DNA from: Pseudopedobacter beijingensis
Lineage (GTDB): Bacteria > Bacteroidota > Bacteroidia > Sphingobacteriales > Sphingobacteriaceae
Length of the DNA stretch: 64,000 nucleotides
Direction: 5' to 3'
NCBI RefSeq assembly: GCF_042678145.1
Contig: NZ_JBHUDG010000003.1
Span: forward strand, 186,001 to 250,000
Shown: piece by piece, positions 27,311 through 35,653 of the stretch
How positions within the stretch are numbered: the first letter of the stretch is position 1
Layout: each line of letters opens with the position of its first letter
Made by a program: the position numbers and the translations under genes
Notes under the pieces: generated by a model
What the model saw: only the letters and a program-made list of their open reading frames with translations
Databases searched by the model: none
What the model was told of the DNA's origin: nothing

Positions 27311-27889
27311 TTAGAGATTCATCTTTTTAATACCCTCAATTATAATTAAGTAAATCATAACATCTTTCATCGAAGACCGTAGATGTTTTAATGCCCTGGT
27401 AATTTGATTTTCTATTGTTCTTTTAGAAATCCCTAATTTTTTGGCAATTTCATCATTGGATAGAAATTCCTTACGACTTAAAAGAAATATTTCCTTACAT
27501 CTTGGAGGTAGATCATTTAATAGTTGCTCTATTTGTATTTCTAATTGTTTATACGACAAATTCTCATAACCTGCATTCAATACAGACTTATTATTAGCAG
27601 TAGTATCTTCCAAAAAATCTGTTTTTGAGGATTTCTTAATTGATAAATATTTATACACTCTATACCTTGTTGCCGCCGAAATGTAATTTTTAAAAACAAG
27701 TATCTTCAAGGTTTTTCGATTTTTCCATAACCCCAAAAATATATCATGAACAATTTGCTCACACACCTCCTGATCTTTAATATAAGAAAAGGCTTTACTA
27801 TAAATTCTTGATGAATAACGTTCAAAAAGAGTCCGAAAGGCTACTTCATTATCCAATGAAATAGCTTCTAAAAGATCCAGATCGGTCAT
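27311..27889 (-). CDS. ECF-type RNA polymerase sigma factor (SusC/FecR-linked)
   Basis: A 192-residue sigma-70 family protein. Region 2 is visible in AFRTLFERYSSRIYSKAFSY ... QEVCEQIVHDIFLGLWKNR. Region 4 is in LNDLPPRCKEIFLLSRKEFL and SNDEIAKKLGISKRTIENQI. The length fits ECF factors of Bacteroidota that pair with FecR and an STN-type TonB-dependent transporter. It should direct transcription of the SusC operon downstream. First gene of the minus-strand arm, divergent from the oxidoreductase at 28214. Confidence 0.93.
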   Translation of the reverse strand: MTDLDLLEAISLDNEVAFRTLFERYSSRIYSKAFSYIKDQEVCEQIVHDIFLGLWKNRKTLKILVFKNYISAATRYRVYKYLSIKKSSKTDFLEDTTANNKSVLNAGYENLSYKQLEIQIEQLLNDLPPRCKEIFLLSRKEFLSNDEIAKKLGISKRTIENQITRALKHLRSSMKDVMIYLIIIEGIKKMNL

Positions 27890-28213
27890 AATAATAGGTT
27901 ATATTGTGAGCGAATATAGAAATTAATTAAAAAATTAATTGCTTTATGATGTGTGTAAGACAAGATAACAAGAACCTTATTAGTAAAAAATGATATAATT
28001 TATGAATTCTTACACACACAAAATAGATCTTAAAAAATTTAATAAGTAATTTTATTCTTTTTAAAATTGTACTGTTGTTTGTTTTTATTAAGCAAATTAT
28101 TAATTTCACATTAATATAACCACTTTAAACTTTAATTTGCTCAGAAACTGCCAGTTCGTATGGAAGATAAACCGACTAAACCCACTCAAAATATTAACAA
28201 CAAAAATGTAAAA

Positions 28214-29479
28214 ATGGAAAGTAAGAATAACTCGAGAAGAGAGTTTATCAAAAAATCTGCAATTGGGATTGCCTCCTTTACCATTGTTCCCCGTTTCGTA
28301 TTAGGAAAAGGCTATCTGGCACCTAGTGATCACCTAACCAAAGGTGTTATTGGTGTAGGATCCATGGGAAGAGGGCATTTCAAATATGCTGGTACTAAAA
28401 CCGTAGCTATTTGTGATGTAGACTCCAGACATCTTGCCATAGCCCAAAAAGCTTTAGGCGGAGGGATAAAAGAATACCACGATTTTAGAGATCTGGTTAA
28501 ATCACCAGAAGTAGACATTGTACATATTGCTACGCCTCCTCATTGGCATGGAATTATGGCTGTAGAGGCTGCCAGAGCAGGTAAAGACATTTGGTGTGAG
28601 AAACCAATGACCAGAACCATTGGCGAAGGAGAAAAAGTAGTGGAAGCAGTTAAGCAGCATGGAAACATGTTCAGACTGAATACCTGGTTTAGATTTGATG
28701 CCAATTTCTACGGTATGAATGTACCTGTAAAAAAGATTAAGAAATTAGTAGATACAGGAATGATGGGATGGCCTTTAAAAGTAACCATTAGCCAACATAC
28801 CGGATTCAACTGGAAATTCTACTGGGTGGGAAAAGAAAGCCTTCCAAAACAACAAGTTCCGAAAGAACTGGATTATGATATGTGGTTGGGTCCTGCACCT
28901 TACAAACCATATAGCGAACATAGAGTGCACACTACGTTCAGAGGATATTGGGATTATGATGGTGGCGGTTTAGGAGATATGGGGCAACACTATTTAGACC
29001 CTGTGCAATATATTTTAGGAAAAGATAATGAAAGTCCGGTCTCTATTGACGTTGATGCACCTCAGCAACATCCCGATGCAGTAGGTACCTGGAGAAGAAT
29101 AACTTATACCTATGCAGATGGTTGCCAGATCATTTTAGATGGAGAAGGCAAAGACGTGGGAAAAGCTTTTATAGAAGGCCCTACCGGAAAACTTTACAAA
29201 GGTTTTGTTTGCGATATACCCAATGTAGAACAAAAACTGGCTCAATACCCTGACCCTGAAATGCAGGTAACAGACTTTTTAAGATCAGTACGTACCAGAG
29301 AAAAATTCGCATTAAACGAAATCAACGGACACCGGTCGGCAACGCTGGTTAATCTTGGAGCAATTGCACTTAGATTGAACCGGTCTTTAAGTTTCGACTC
29401 TGCAACACAACGATTTGTGAATGACGAAGCAGCTAACAGACTAATTTCGCAACCTATGAGAGGCCCCTGGTCTATATAA
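28214..29479 (+). CDS. Gfo/Idh/MocA-family oxidoreductase with Tat-like signal
   Basis: A 421-residue NAD(P)-dependent sugar dehydrogenase-type protein. NSRREFIKKSAIGIASF is a twin-arginine-like export signal. The nucleotide-binding fold begins at GVIGVGSMGRGHF; DIWCEKPMTR holds the conserved EKP Lys. The substrate half includes DGGGLGDMGQHYLDPVQY with the usual catalytic His region. Members of this kind oxidise the C3 hydroxyl of glycosides in a periplasmic 3-keto pathway. The next gene, 10 bp on, carries two DUF1080 domains, which supports that role. A start 18 codons upstream at 28160 is possible; the chosen ATG directly precedes the Tat motif. Confidence 0.88.
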   Translation: MESKNNSRREFIKKSAIGIASFTIVPRFVLGKGYLAPSDHLTKGVIGVGSMGRGHFKYAGTKTVAICDVDSRHLAIAQKALGGGIKEYHDFRDLVKSPEVDIVHIATPPHWHGIMAVEAARAGKDIWCEKPMTRTIGEGEKVVEAVKQHGNMFRLNTWFRFDANFYGMNVPVKKIKKLVDTGMMGWPLKVTISQHTGFNWKFYWVGKESLPKQQVPKELDYDMWLGPAPYKPYSEHRVHTTFRGYWDYDGGGLGDMGQHYLDPVQYILGKDNESPVSIDVDAPQQHPDAVGTWRRITYTYADGCQIILDGEGKDVGKAFIEGPTGKLYKGFVCDIPNVEQKLAQYPDPEMQVTDFLRSVRTREKFALNEINGHRSATLVNLGAIALRLNRSLSFDSATQRFVNDEAANRLISQPMRGPWSI

Positions 29480-29489
29480 CCAATAAGAA

Positions 29490-32400
29490 ATGAAAAAACT
29501 CAATATTTTATACGTCCTTTTATTATTTCATACGGTATTGTACGGTCAATTACCGAAAGGAAGGACTACAGATACAAAGATTGCTGATGTACTGGCTTTA
29601 CAACCTGCAGCAGAAAAAGCAAAATTTCTTGATGCAATGCAAGAATTAAAAGGCTTTTCTGCATCTGAAGTGGCCACATTACTTTCACAATTAAGACCTC
29701 AGGGAAGTGGAAGAAACCCTGAGATAGAATACCTTACCAATAGCTATTCTTTATATGTTCAAAAAAATGGACAAGAACAAGACCGATTAACTTTTGTATC
29801 GGGATTAATTGAAAGTCTGAGTAAAATAAAAGACAAAAACCTACAGGGGTATGTTTTACAACTGATTCAAAACTGTGGAAAAGATGAAGCTGTAGAAGCC
29901 GTTTCAAAATATTTGAATGATGAGTTTCTTGCAGAAAAAGCAGGTAGAGCATTAACCAGTATAGGCTCCGCTAAAGCAAAAGACGCCTTATCTGCTGCAC
30001 TAAAGAAAGCTTCCAATGAAAAATCTGCTATTGCTATAGTAACAGCTTTAGGTGTCTTTAAATCTTCAGCAGACGAACAGGAAATCATTAAATTATTATC
30101 CAAATACAATTCAGTTGCTTTCCAGAAAACAGCCTTAAATGCTTTAAGTCAAATCGGACAACCGGGGTCGGCACAAACATTTGAAAGCAAAATAAAAGCC
30201 GCTAACTATGCCTATAGTTCTATTGACGAAATGGGATTAGCCTTGAAATATGCACAATCATTAATCAGCAATAAACAAGAAAATACAGCGGTTAATCTAG
30301 CCACAACAATTTACAATCAACCCAATGTAGCTCCTAACTATAAAAGTGCTGCATTAAAAATATTGGTAAAAAAGAATCCCGAAGCCTATAAAAATATCCT
30401 ATTTAAAATTGCACAAGAAGACAATAGCGCTTTATACAGAAATACCGCATTATCTTTAATCAGTGAAAATTGGGGCAACAAAGGCGATGCTAAATTAATT
30501 GGTCTAATTTCTAAATCTAAACCAGAAGTTCAGGAAGACATATTACGCCACATCGCTCAGTCTGGGAATGCTTCAAATTATAAAAAAATAGAAAAACTGG
30601 CGAAGAGCAAATTAAGCGGACAATCTAAAATTACTGCTTTAACAACTTTAAATACTCTTGATAAAGATCAATCCGTTAAATTCCTGATTAAACAATTAGA
30701 ATCTGCTGACCAAGAGACAAATACAGCCATAAAATCAATTTTATTAACCTCTAAATCTGCAAATCTAATCAACGAGGTTAATGCTGCATTACCTAAGGCG
30801 ACAGAAAATATACAAGTTGAATTATTAGATGTTATTGCACAAAGAAACAACGGGACTTCTGCAACAGTTGTTTTACCACTTTTAGACAGCTCTAACCAAA
30901 AGGTAAAAGATGCTGCCTACAAAACATTTGCCTCGGTAGCTATACCAGACAATACCAAAGTAATTGTCGAAAAACTAGATAAAACAACTAACAAGTCAGA
31001 GATAAAATATCTGCAAGATGCCCTTATACAAGCGATCAATACCAGCACTCAACCCGAGTCAGCGATAAAAACACTATCCAAAGAAATCGCTTCAAAAGAC
31101 GAATCTATAGCTATTAAATATCTACCTGTTTTCGCAAAAGTTGGAGGCACAGAAAGTTTAAAAGCAGTACAGCCCTACCTGCAATCCAAAAATGCAGCCA
31201 CAAAAGATGCAGCTATAACAGCTTTGGCAACATGGAAAGACAGCGAAGCTTTGGAACAGTTATTTCAATTGGCTAGAAAAGAAAATAAAAATTTCGATGG
31301 TATATTTAAAGGATTGATACGTCAAATAGGTCTGTCCGATAAAAATGCCGATCAAAAAACATTGTACTTAAAAGATGCTTTCGAAATAGCTAAAACAGAC
31401 GCTCAACGTTTAACCGTTATTAAATCTTTTGCACAGGCTCCAACCTACCAATCTTTAGTATTCGTAGGCGATTTAATCAAAAATCCAGTTTATACAAAAG
31501 CGGCAACACCTGTAGCTATGGATATTGCTTTAGACAATTCGCAATACCAGGGAGTAAAAGTAAAAGAAATCTTAAACGATGTTTTAAATAATCTGTCGGG
31601 TAGCGAGACTTCCTATTTAAAAGAAGCAGTCAGAAAGCATTTAGCAAAAATGTCTGATGTAGAAGGTTATGTTTCTGTCTTTAATGGGCAGGATCTAAGC
31701 GGATGGAAAGGGCTGGTAGCAAATCCTCTTAAAAGGCAAAAAATGACTCCTAAAGAGTTAGCTGAAGCACAAGCTAAAGCCGATCAGATTATGAGAGAAG
31801 GATGGATTGTAGAGAATGGAACGTTAGTATTTACAGGCAAAGGAGACAACATTGCTACGCTTAAAGAGTATGGTGATATTGAAATGCTTGTAGACTGGAA
31901 ACTGGACAGAGATGGAAAAGAAGGTGATGCTGGTGTATATTTAAGAGGAACGCCACAAGTGCAAATCTGGGATACTTCCCGTATAAAGGTAGGTGCACAA
32001 GTTGGTTCTGGTGGACTATATAACAACAAAACACATCCTTCTAAACCTTTAAAGGTGAGTGACAACAAATTAGGCGAGTGGAATACCTTTAAAATCAGAA
32101 TGGTTGATGATAAAGTAACGGTTCATTTAAACGGTGATTTGGTAACAGATAATGTAGTTCTTGAAAACTATTGGGATAGAAAACAACCTATTTTCCCTAA
32201 AGAACAAATAGAGCTTCAGGCCCATGGCACCAAAGTTTATTACAGAGATATTTTTATTAATGAGTTACCTAGAAAAGAGATTTTTCAACTGAGTGAGCAG
32301 GAAAAGAAAGAAGGCTTTAAAATACTTTTTGACGGTTCTGATTTAGATCAGTGGATTCCTTCACGAGGATATAACATTAACGAAAACGGACATCTTTGGG

Positions 32401-32885
32401 TAGACCCAAGCTCTAAATTTGGGGGTAATCTTTATACAAAAGAAGAGTTTAGTGATTTCATTTACAGATTTGAGTTTAAGCTTACTCCAGGTGCCAATAA
32501 CGGTGTTGGAATTAGAGCACCTTTACAAGGGGACGCAGCCTATCAAGGTTCCGAAATCCAGGTTTTAGATGATTCTGCTGAAATATACAAAAACCTTAAA
32601 CCTTACCAATATCATGGTTCTGTTTACGGAGTAGTTCAGGCAAAAAAAGGTTACTTAAAGCCTATGGGTGAATGGAACCAGGAGGAAATACAAGTGAAAG
32701 GAAACAGAGTTAAGGTAATACTTAACGGTACCGTAATTGTAGATGCCGATATTAAAGAAGCCGGTAAAAATGGAACTTTAGACGGAAAATCACACCCAGG
32801 ACTAGATAGAACAAGCGGTCATATAGCCTTCCTTGGTCACGGAACAGAAGTTTTCTTCAGAAATATAAGAGTGAAAAAACTTTAA
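29490..32885 (+). CDS. HEAT-repeat protein with two C-terminal DUF1080 (3-keto-glycoside hydrolase-type) domains
   Basis: A 1131-residue secreted protein (signal peptide LLLFHTVLYGQ). Residues about 40-720 are alpha-solenoid HEAT-like repeats (GKDEAVEAVSKYLND, AGRALTSIGSAKAKDALSAA). The first DUF1080 jelly-roll spans about 725-925 (VSVFNGQDLSGWKGL, DAGVYLRGTPQVQIWD) and the second about 941-1129 (FKILFDGSDLDQWIPS, NNGVGIRAPLQGDAAYQG, QVLDD). PF06439 members act on 3-keto-glycosides. With the oxidoreductase just upstream it probably cleaves 3-keto sugars in the periplasm. Tandem domains on a HEAT scaffold are uncommon; the solenoid may bind a partner protein. Confidence 0.88.
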   Translation: MKKLNILYVLLLFHTVLYGQLPKGRTTDTKIADVLALQPAAEKAKFLDAMQELKGFSASEVATLLSQLRPQGSGRNPEIEYLTNSYSLYVQKNGQEQDRLTFVSGLIESLSKIKDKNLQGYVLQLIQNCGKDEAVEAVSKYLNDEFLAEKAGRALTSIGSAKAKDALSAALKKASNEKSAIAIVTALGVFKSSADEQEIIKLLSKYNSVAFQKTALNALSQIGQPGSAQTFESKIKAANYAYSSIDEMGLALKYAQSLISNKQENTAVNLATTIYNQPNVAPNYKSAALKILVKKNPEAYKNILFKIAQEDNSALYRNTALSLISENWGNKGDAKLIGLISKSKPEVQEDILRHIAQSGNASNYKKIEKLAKSKLSGQSKITALTTLNTLDKDQSVKFLIKQLESADQETNTAIKSILLTSKSANLINEVNAALPKATENIQVELLDVIAQRNNGTSATVVLPLLDSSNQKVKDAAYKTFASVAIPDNTKVIVEKLDKTTNKSEIKYLQDALIQAINTSTQPESAIKTLSKEIASKDESIAIKYLPVFAKVGGTESLKAVQPYLQSKNAATKDAAITALATWKDSEALEQLFQLARKENKNFDGIFKGLIRQIGLSDKNADQKTLYLKDAFEIAKTDAQRLTVIKSFAQAPTYQSLVFVGDLIKNPVYTKAATPVAMDIALDNSQYQGVKVKEILNDVLNNLSGSETSYLKEAVRKHLAKMSDVEGYVSVFNGQDLSGWKGLVANPLKRQKMTPKELAEAQAKADQIMREGWIVENGTLVFTGKGDNIATLKEYGDIEMLVDWKLDRDGKEGDAGVYLRGTPQVQIWDTSRIKVGAQVGSGGLYNNKTHPSKPLKVSDNKLGEWNTFKIRMVDDKVTVHLNGDLVTDNVVLENYWDRKQPIFPKEQIELQAHGTKVYYRDIFINELPRKEIFQLSEQEKKEGFKILFDGSDLDQWIPSRGYNINENGHLWVDPSSKFGGNLYTKEEFSDFIYRFEFKLTPGANNGVGIRAPLQGDAAYQGSEIQVLDDSAEIYKNLKPYQYHGSVYGVVQAKKGYLKPMGEWNQEEIQVKGNRVKVILNGTVIVDADIKEAGKNGTLDGKSHPGLDRTSGHIAFLGHGTEVFFRNIRVKKL

Positions 32886-32898
32886 TTAAATAAGTAGC

Positions 32899-33011
32899 TG
32901 TCCGAAAAGATATCTGTCATCCTGAGCAGAGTCGAAGGATCTCTTTCCTAAGCATTTTTGAAAGAGGTTTCTCGTCGTTCGAAATGACAGCATTTTTTGA
33001 CTTTTCGGACA
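32899..33011. repeat. Nested palindromic extragenic repeat
   Basis: The outer arms TGTCCGAAAAG and CTTTTCGGACA enclose an inner imperfect palindrome running CTGTCATCCTGAGC ... GAAATGACAG with a TCTCTTTCCTAAG...GAAAGAG core. It begins 13 nt after the stop of the DUF1080 gene. A related element is at 50699-50824 with the same inner core but different outer arms. Confidence 0.75.
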
Positions 33012-33040
33012 ACCTCTTTTATTTTATCTATTATAAAAAA

Positions 33041-33087
33041 AGCCCCAAGAATCAAAAGCTTAGCTTTTGATTCTTGGGGCTTTTTTA
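33041..33087. terminator. Bidirectional Rho-independent terminator
   Basis: A perfect 20 bp inverted repeat (AGCCCCAAGAATCAAAAGCT and its complement) flanked by A-run and T-run. It separates the convergent DUF1080 gene and prfB and should stop transcription from both sides. Confidence 0.9.
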
Positions 33088-33098
33088 CAGTTAACAGC

Positions 33099-34188
33099 TT
33101 AATTATTCCCTCCAAACTCCATCAGATAAGCCTTTAAGAACTCATCCAGATCACCATCCAGTACATCCTGAACATTTGAAGTTTCATAATCTGTCCGGTT
33201 ATCTTTGATAAGCTTATACGGATGTAAAACATAATTCCTGATTTGGGAGCCCCACTCAATCTTCTTTTTATCTCCCTCAATAGCCGCAGATTTCTCTCTT
33301 CTTTTCCGCATCTCAATTTCATAAAGTTGAGACTTCAACAATCTGATGGCATTTTCTTTATTCTGGAGTTGCGACCGCGATTCCTGGTTCTTAATAATAA
33401 TACCAGTTGGTTTGTGATAAAGACGTACCGCCGTTTCTACTTTATTTACGTTCTGTCCTCCTGCTCCACCAGATCTGAATGTTTCAAATTCAATATCTGC
33501 AGGGTTCACATGGATATCAATATTATCATCTATCAATGGATATACATATACAGAGGCAAATGAGGTATGTCTTTTTGCATTAGAATCAAAAGGAGAAATT
33601 CTCACCAAACGGTGCACCCCATTTTCACCTTTCAGATAACCATAAGCAAACTCTCCCTCAAACTGTAAAGTAACCGTTTTAATGCCTGCTACATCTCCCT
33701 CCTGAGAATCCTGTTCAATAACTCTACAACCATGCTTCTCACCCCACATAATGTACATACGCATCAGCATACTGGCCCAATCGCAACTCTCTGTACCACC
33801 CGCTCCCGCAGTAATCTGTAAAACAGCATTCAGCTGATCCTCTTCAGAAGAAAGCATATTCTTAAACTCAAGCTCCTCCAATACAGTTTTAGCATGAGCG
33901 AATGCTTCATTTACATCTTCTTCAGAAGCTTCATCAGCCTGATAAAACTCGTACATAACACCAAGATCCTCAACCGCATTATTCGCATTGTTATAAGCTT
34001 CGGTCCAGCTTTTCTTGATCTTAATAGAATGAAGTGTTTTTTCGGCTTCTTTAGAGTTATCCCAGAAGCCAGGTTCAAGGCTCATGGCCTCTTCGCGGTG
34101 CAGTTCAATTAATTTTGCATCAACGTCAAAGATGCCTCCTCAGAGACGTCACCCTGTCTCTCAAGTCTTGCAATTGTTCTTTTGTCAT
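33099..34188 (-). CDS. prfB: Peptide chain release factor 2, expressed by +1 programmed frameshift
   Basis: RF2 recognises UGA/UAA and releases the finished peptide. The main frame shows the anticodon-like tripeptide SPF (VRISPFDSNAKRH) and the GGQ motif (GGAGGQNVNKVET). The gene starts at ATG 34188 (MTKEQLQDLRDRV), reads 20 codons to an in-frame TGA at 34126-34128, then continues in the +1 frame as DVDAKLIELHREEAMSLEP. The CTT-TGA-C slip site and an AGGAGG three bases before the CTT match the classical autoregulated site. Without the shift the product is a 20-residue peptide; annotation starting only at MSLEPGF (34085) would lose the N-terminus. Low RF2 slows termination and favours the shift. 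Confidence 0.95.
34126..34140 (-). promoter_or_regulatory. prfB +1 recoding site
   Basis: On the minus strand AGGAGG (34140-34135), CAT, CTT (34131-34129), TGA (34128-34126), C. The internal Shine-Dalgarno-like hexamer has the same 3-base spacing to the slippery CUU as in E. coli prfB. The hexamer is striking because genes here normally lack Shine-Dalgarno sequences. Confidence 0.93.
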
Positions 34189-34326
34189 AAATGCAAAGAT
34201 AAAATTTAGACGCTGTTTTAAAATAATAATCTTACAGCCTTATTTAATCCAGTCTTTCAGGCTGCTAAAGCCTCCACCTTTTAACTGGAGTAAATTATAA
34301 AGACTTTGCTTATTTAGCCTATATAA

Positions 34327-34659
34327 TTATTTTTCCAGCTCAATAACAACCTCATCAATAGAAATATCTCCGTGAGATTGATCTAGAATACACTCTCCTG
34401 CCTTTATAGCCAAAAGCTGAGGAGACTCATGATGAACATGAAATCTTTCTGCTATAAGATCAGAAAGGTTTCTATATTTCAATAAATCTAAAAAATAGCA
34501 ATCTACTCCGGGCGGAATCAGATCCGAATCCATCTCTATTCTCTTCTTCGCCATCAGGCTAATAGAACATCTGGTACTATGTTTAAATATGATTGAATCT
34601 TGAGGATTTTCGATCATCTTTTCAATCTGAGAGCCGTCCTCTAACGCTATCCAGTTCAT
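34327..34659 (-). CDS. ytxJ: YtxJ-type bacillithiol-system thioredoxin-like protein
   Basis: A 110-residue cytosolic thioredoxin-fold protein. IIFKHSTRCSISLMA holds a single redox Cys in the KHSTRC-S/P-IS signature of YtxJ (DUF2847), a monothiol bacilliredoxin linked with bacillithiol. ESPQLLAIKAGECILDQSHG is the cis-Pro strand and C-terminal part. It probably removes mixed disulfides from proteins. Full length for the family. The frame downstream of its TAA stays open for 28 more codons (see findings). Confidence 0.88.
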   Translation of the reverse strand: MNWIALEDGSQIEKMIENPQDSIIFKHSTRCSISLMAKKRIEMDSDLIPPGVDCYFLDLLKYRNLSDLIAERFHVHHESPQLLAIKAGECILDQSHGDISIDEVVIELEK

Positions 34660-34810
34660 TTTATACTTAGTTATGTACGTAAATAGGGTATCTATAATAA
34701 AACATCACCCATTCAAAAACGCTTCCCCATCAAAGAAACCTGTTCAGGAATAGAGTAATACTCGTGTTACGGATACCCTTTCTATATTTTTTATTTAATA
34801 AAAGCTTTTT

Positions 34811-34936
34811 TTATCGCCTTCCGCCTCTTGCTTCAGGATAAGAGCTATAAGCAGGACATAGTTTTGAAGACGAACATGACTGCAAAACCGATAAAGTTGC
34901 CGTTGCTATTAACGCTATGAGAATAATCTTTTTCAT
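34811..34936 (-). CDS. 41-residue lipoprotein
   Basis: ATG at 34936, TAA at 34811-34813. The sequence begins MKKIILIALIATATLSVLQSC, a signal peptide with lipobox SVLQSC, followed by a short mature part SSSKLCPAYSSYPEARGGRR. A second Cys (LCPAYSSYP) may pair or bind metal. The clean lipoprotein signal makes a real gene likely. Function unknown. It lies alone between ytxJ and ribH. Confidence 0.7.
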   Translation of the reverse strand: MKKIILIALIATATLSVLQSCSSSKLCPAYSSYPEARGGRR

Positions 34937-34983
34937 GCCGATTTTTTTCGAAAATAACGATATAATATATAAAGATTATAAAA

Positions 34984-35475
34984 TTATTTCAAATTATGTG
35001 CCATATCCGCCATTTTTATAGCAGTTATTGCAGCTTCATCTCCTTTGTTGCCATGCTTACCGCCTGACCTATCCAATGCCTGCTCCAGATTATCAGTAGT
35101 TAATACACCAAAGATAACCGGTTTGGTGTGTTTTAACCCCACATTAGCAATTCCGTTCCCCACCGCATCACAAATAAAATCAAAGTGACGGGTTTCGCCC
35201 TGAATAACACAACCCAAACAAATCACTGCATCAAGATCCCTACGGGTCAATAATATATCTGCAGCAGCAATCAGCTCGTAGCTACCTGCAACCTCAACAG
35301 AAATAATATTTTCCTCTTTAGCGCCATTTGCTATTAACGACTGGTAAGCCCCCTCATAAAGTTTACCTGTAACATCTGCGTTCCATGCTGCTACCACTAT
35401 ACCAAATTTAAACGGCTCTGCCGAAGGGACTGTAGTATGCGAAAAATCCGATAAGTTTTTTAAATGACTTGCCAT
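34984..35475 (-). CDS. ribH: 6,7-dimethyl-8-ribityllumazine synthase
   Basis: A 163-residue riboflavin-biosynthesis enzyme joining 5-amino-6-ribitylaminouracil with 3,4-dihydroxybutanone phosphate. Family motifs are present: FGIVVAAWNADVTGKL, VEVAGSYELIAAADILL, DAVICLGCVIQGETRHFDFI with the catalytic His, and PVIFGVLTTDNLEQALDRSGG. It forms icosahedral or pentameric assemblies. The start at 35475 lies 17 nt downstream of the structured RNA at 35493-35607, which may control it. Confidence 0.96.
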   Translation of the reverse strand: MASHLKNLSDFSHTTVPSAEPFKFGIVVAAWNADVTGKLYEGAYQSLIANGAKEENIISVEVAGSYELIAAADILLTRRDLDAVICLGCVIQGETRHFDFICDAVGNGIANVGLKHTKPVIFGVLTTDNLEQALDRSGGKHGNKGDEAAITAIKMADMAHNLK

Positions 35476-35492
35476 ATCTTGTATACGAAAAA

Positions 35493-35607
35493 GGGTGACT
35501 AAAAAACCCGTCCTTGTCCGTTAGACCTACCCGAAGAACTATCGAACTCCATCCTATTCAGAGCCCTTAAATTTCATTCGGCGTGACGGAAACCTTTTTA
35601 GGCACCC
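35493..35607 (-). ncRNA. Candidate structured RNA or ribH leader
   Basis: On the minus strand a 115 nt segment is closed by GGGTG-CTAAAAA pairing with TTTTTAG-CACCC (12 bp, one mismatch). Inside, CCGTC pairs GACGG, CCGAA pairs TTCGG, and GGCTCT pairs GGAGTT at the apex, giving a rod with a large asymmetric bubble. A run of five T follows the last C, so the outer stem can act as a terminator just before the ribH ATG. It does not show the FMN-riboswitch consensus. Size and shape are compatible with a 6S-type RNA, but this is inference. Confidence 0.45.
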
Positions 35608-35621
35608 ACTTTATTATTTAT

Positions 35622-35641
35622 AACCGGAATAAACTCCGGTT
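35622..35641 (-). terminator. Short hairpin downstream of the TPR gene
   Basis: AACCGGA and TCCGGTT form a 7 bp stem 12 nt beyond the stop of the TPR gene. The following sequence is A+T-rich but has no clean U-tract, so termination may be weak. Confidence 0.4.
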
Positions 35642-35653
35642 GTTATTTATTAC

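Noticed and set aside
33099..34085. prfB starting at the internal ATG (MSLEPGF)
   Set aside because: The upstream ATG, slip site and in-frame TGA give the complete RF2 N-terminus by +1 shift.
35493..35607. FMN riboswitch for ribH
   Set aside because: The conserved AGGAUAU...GGGC core and the family junction are not found in the segment.
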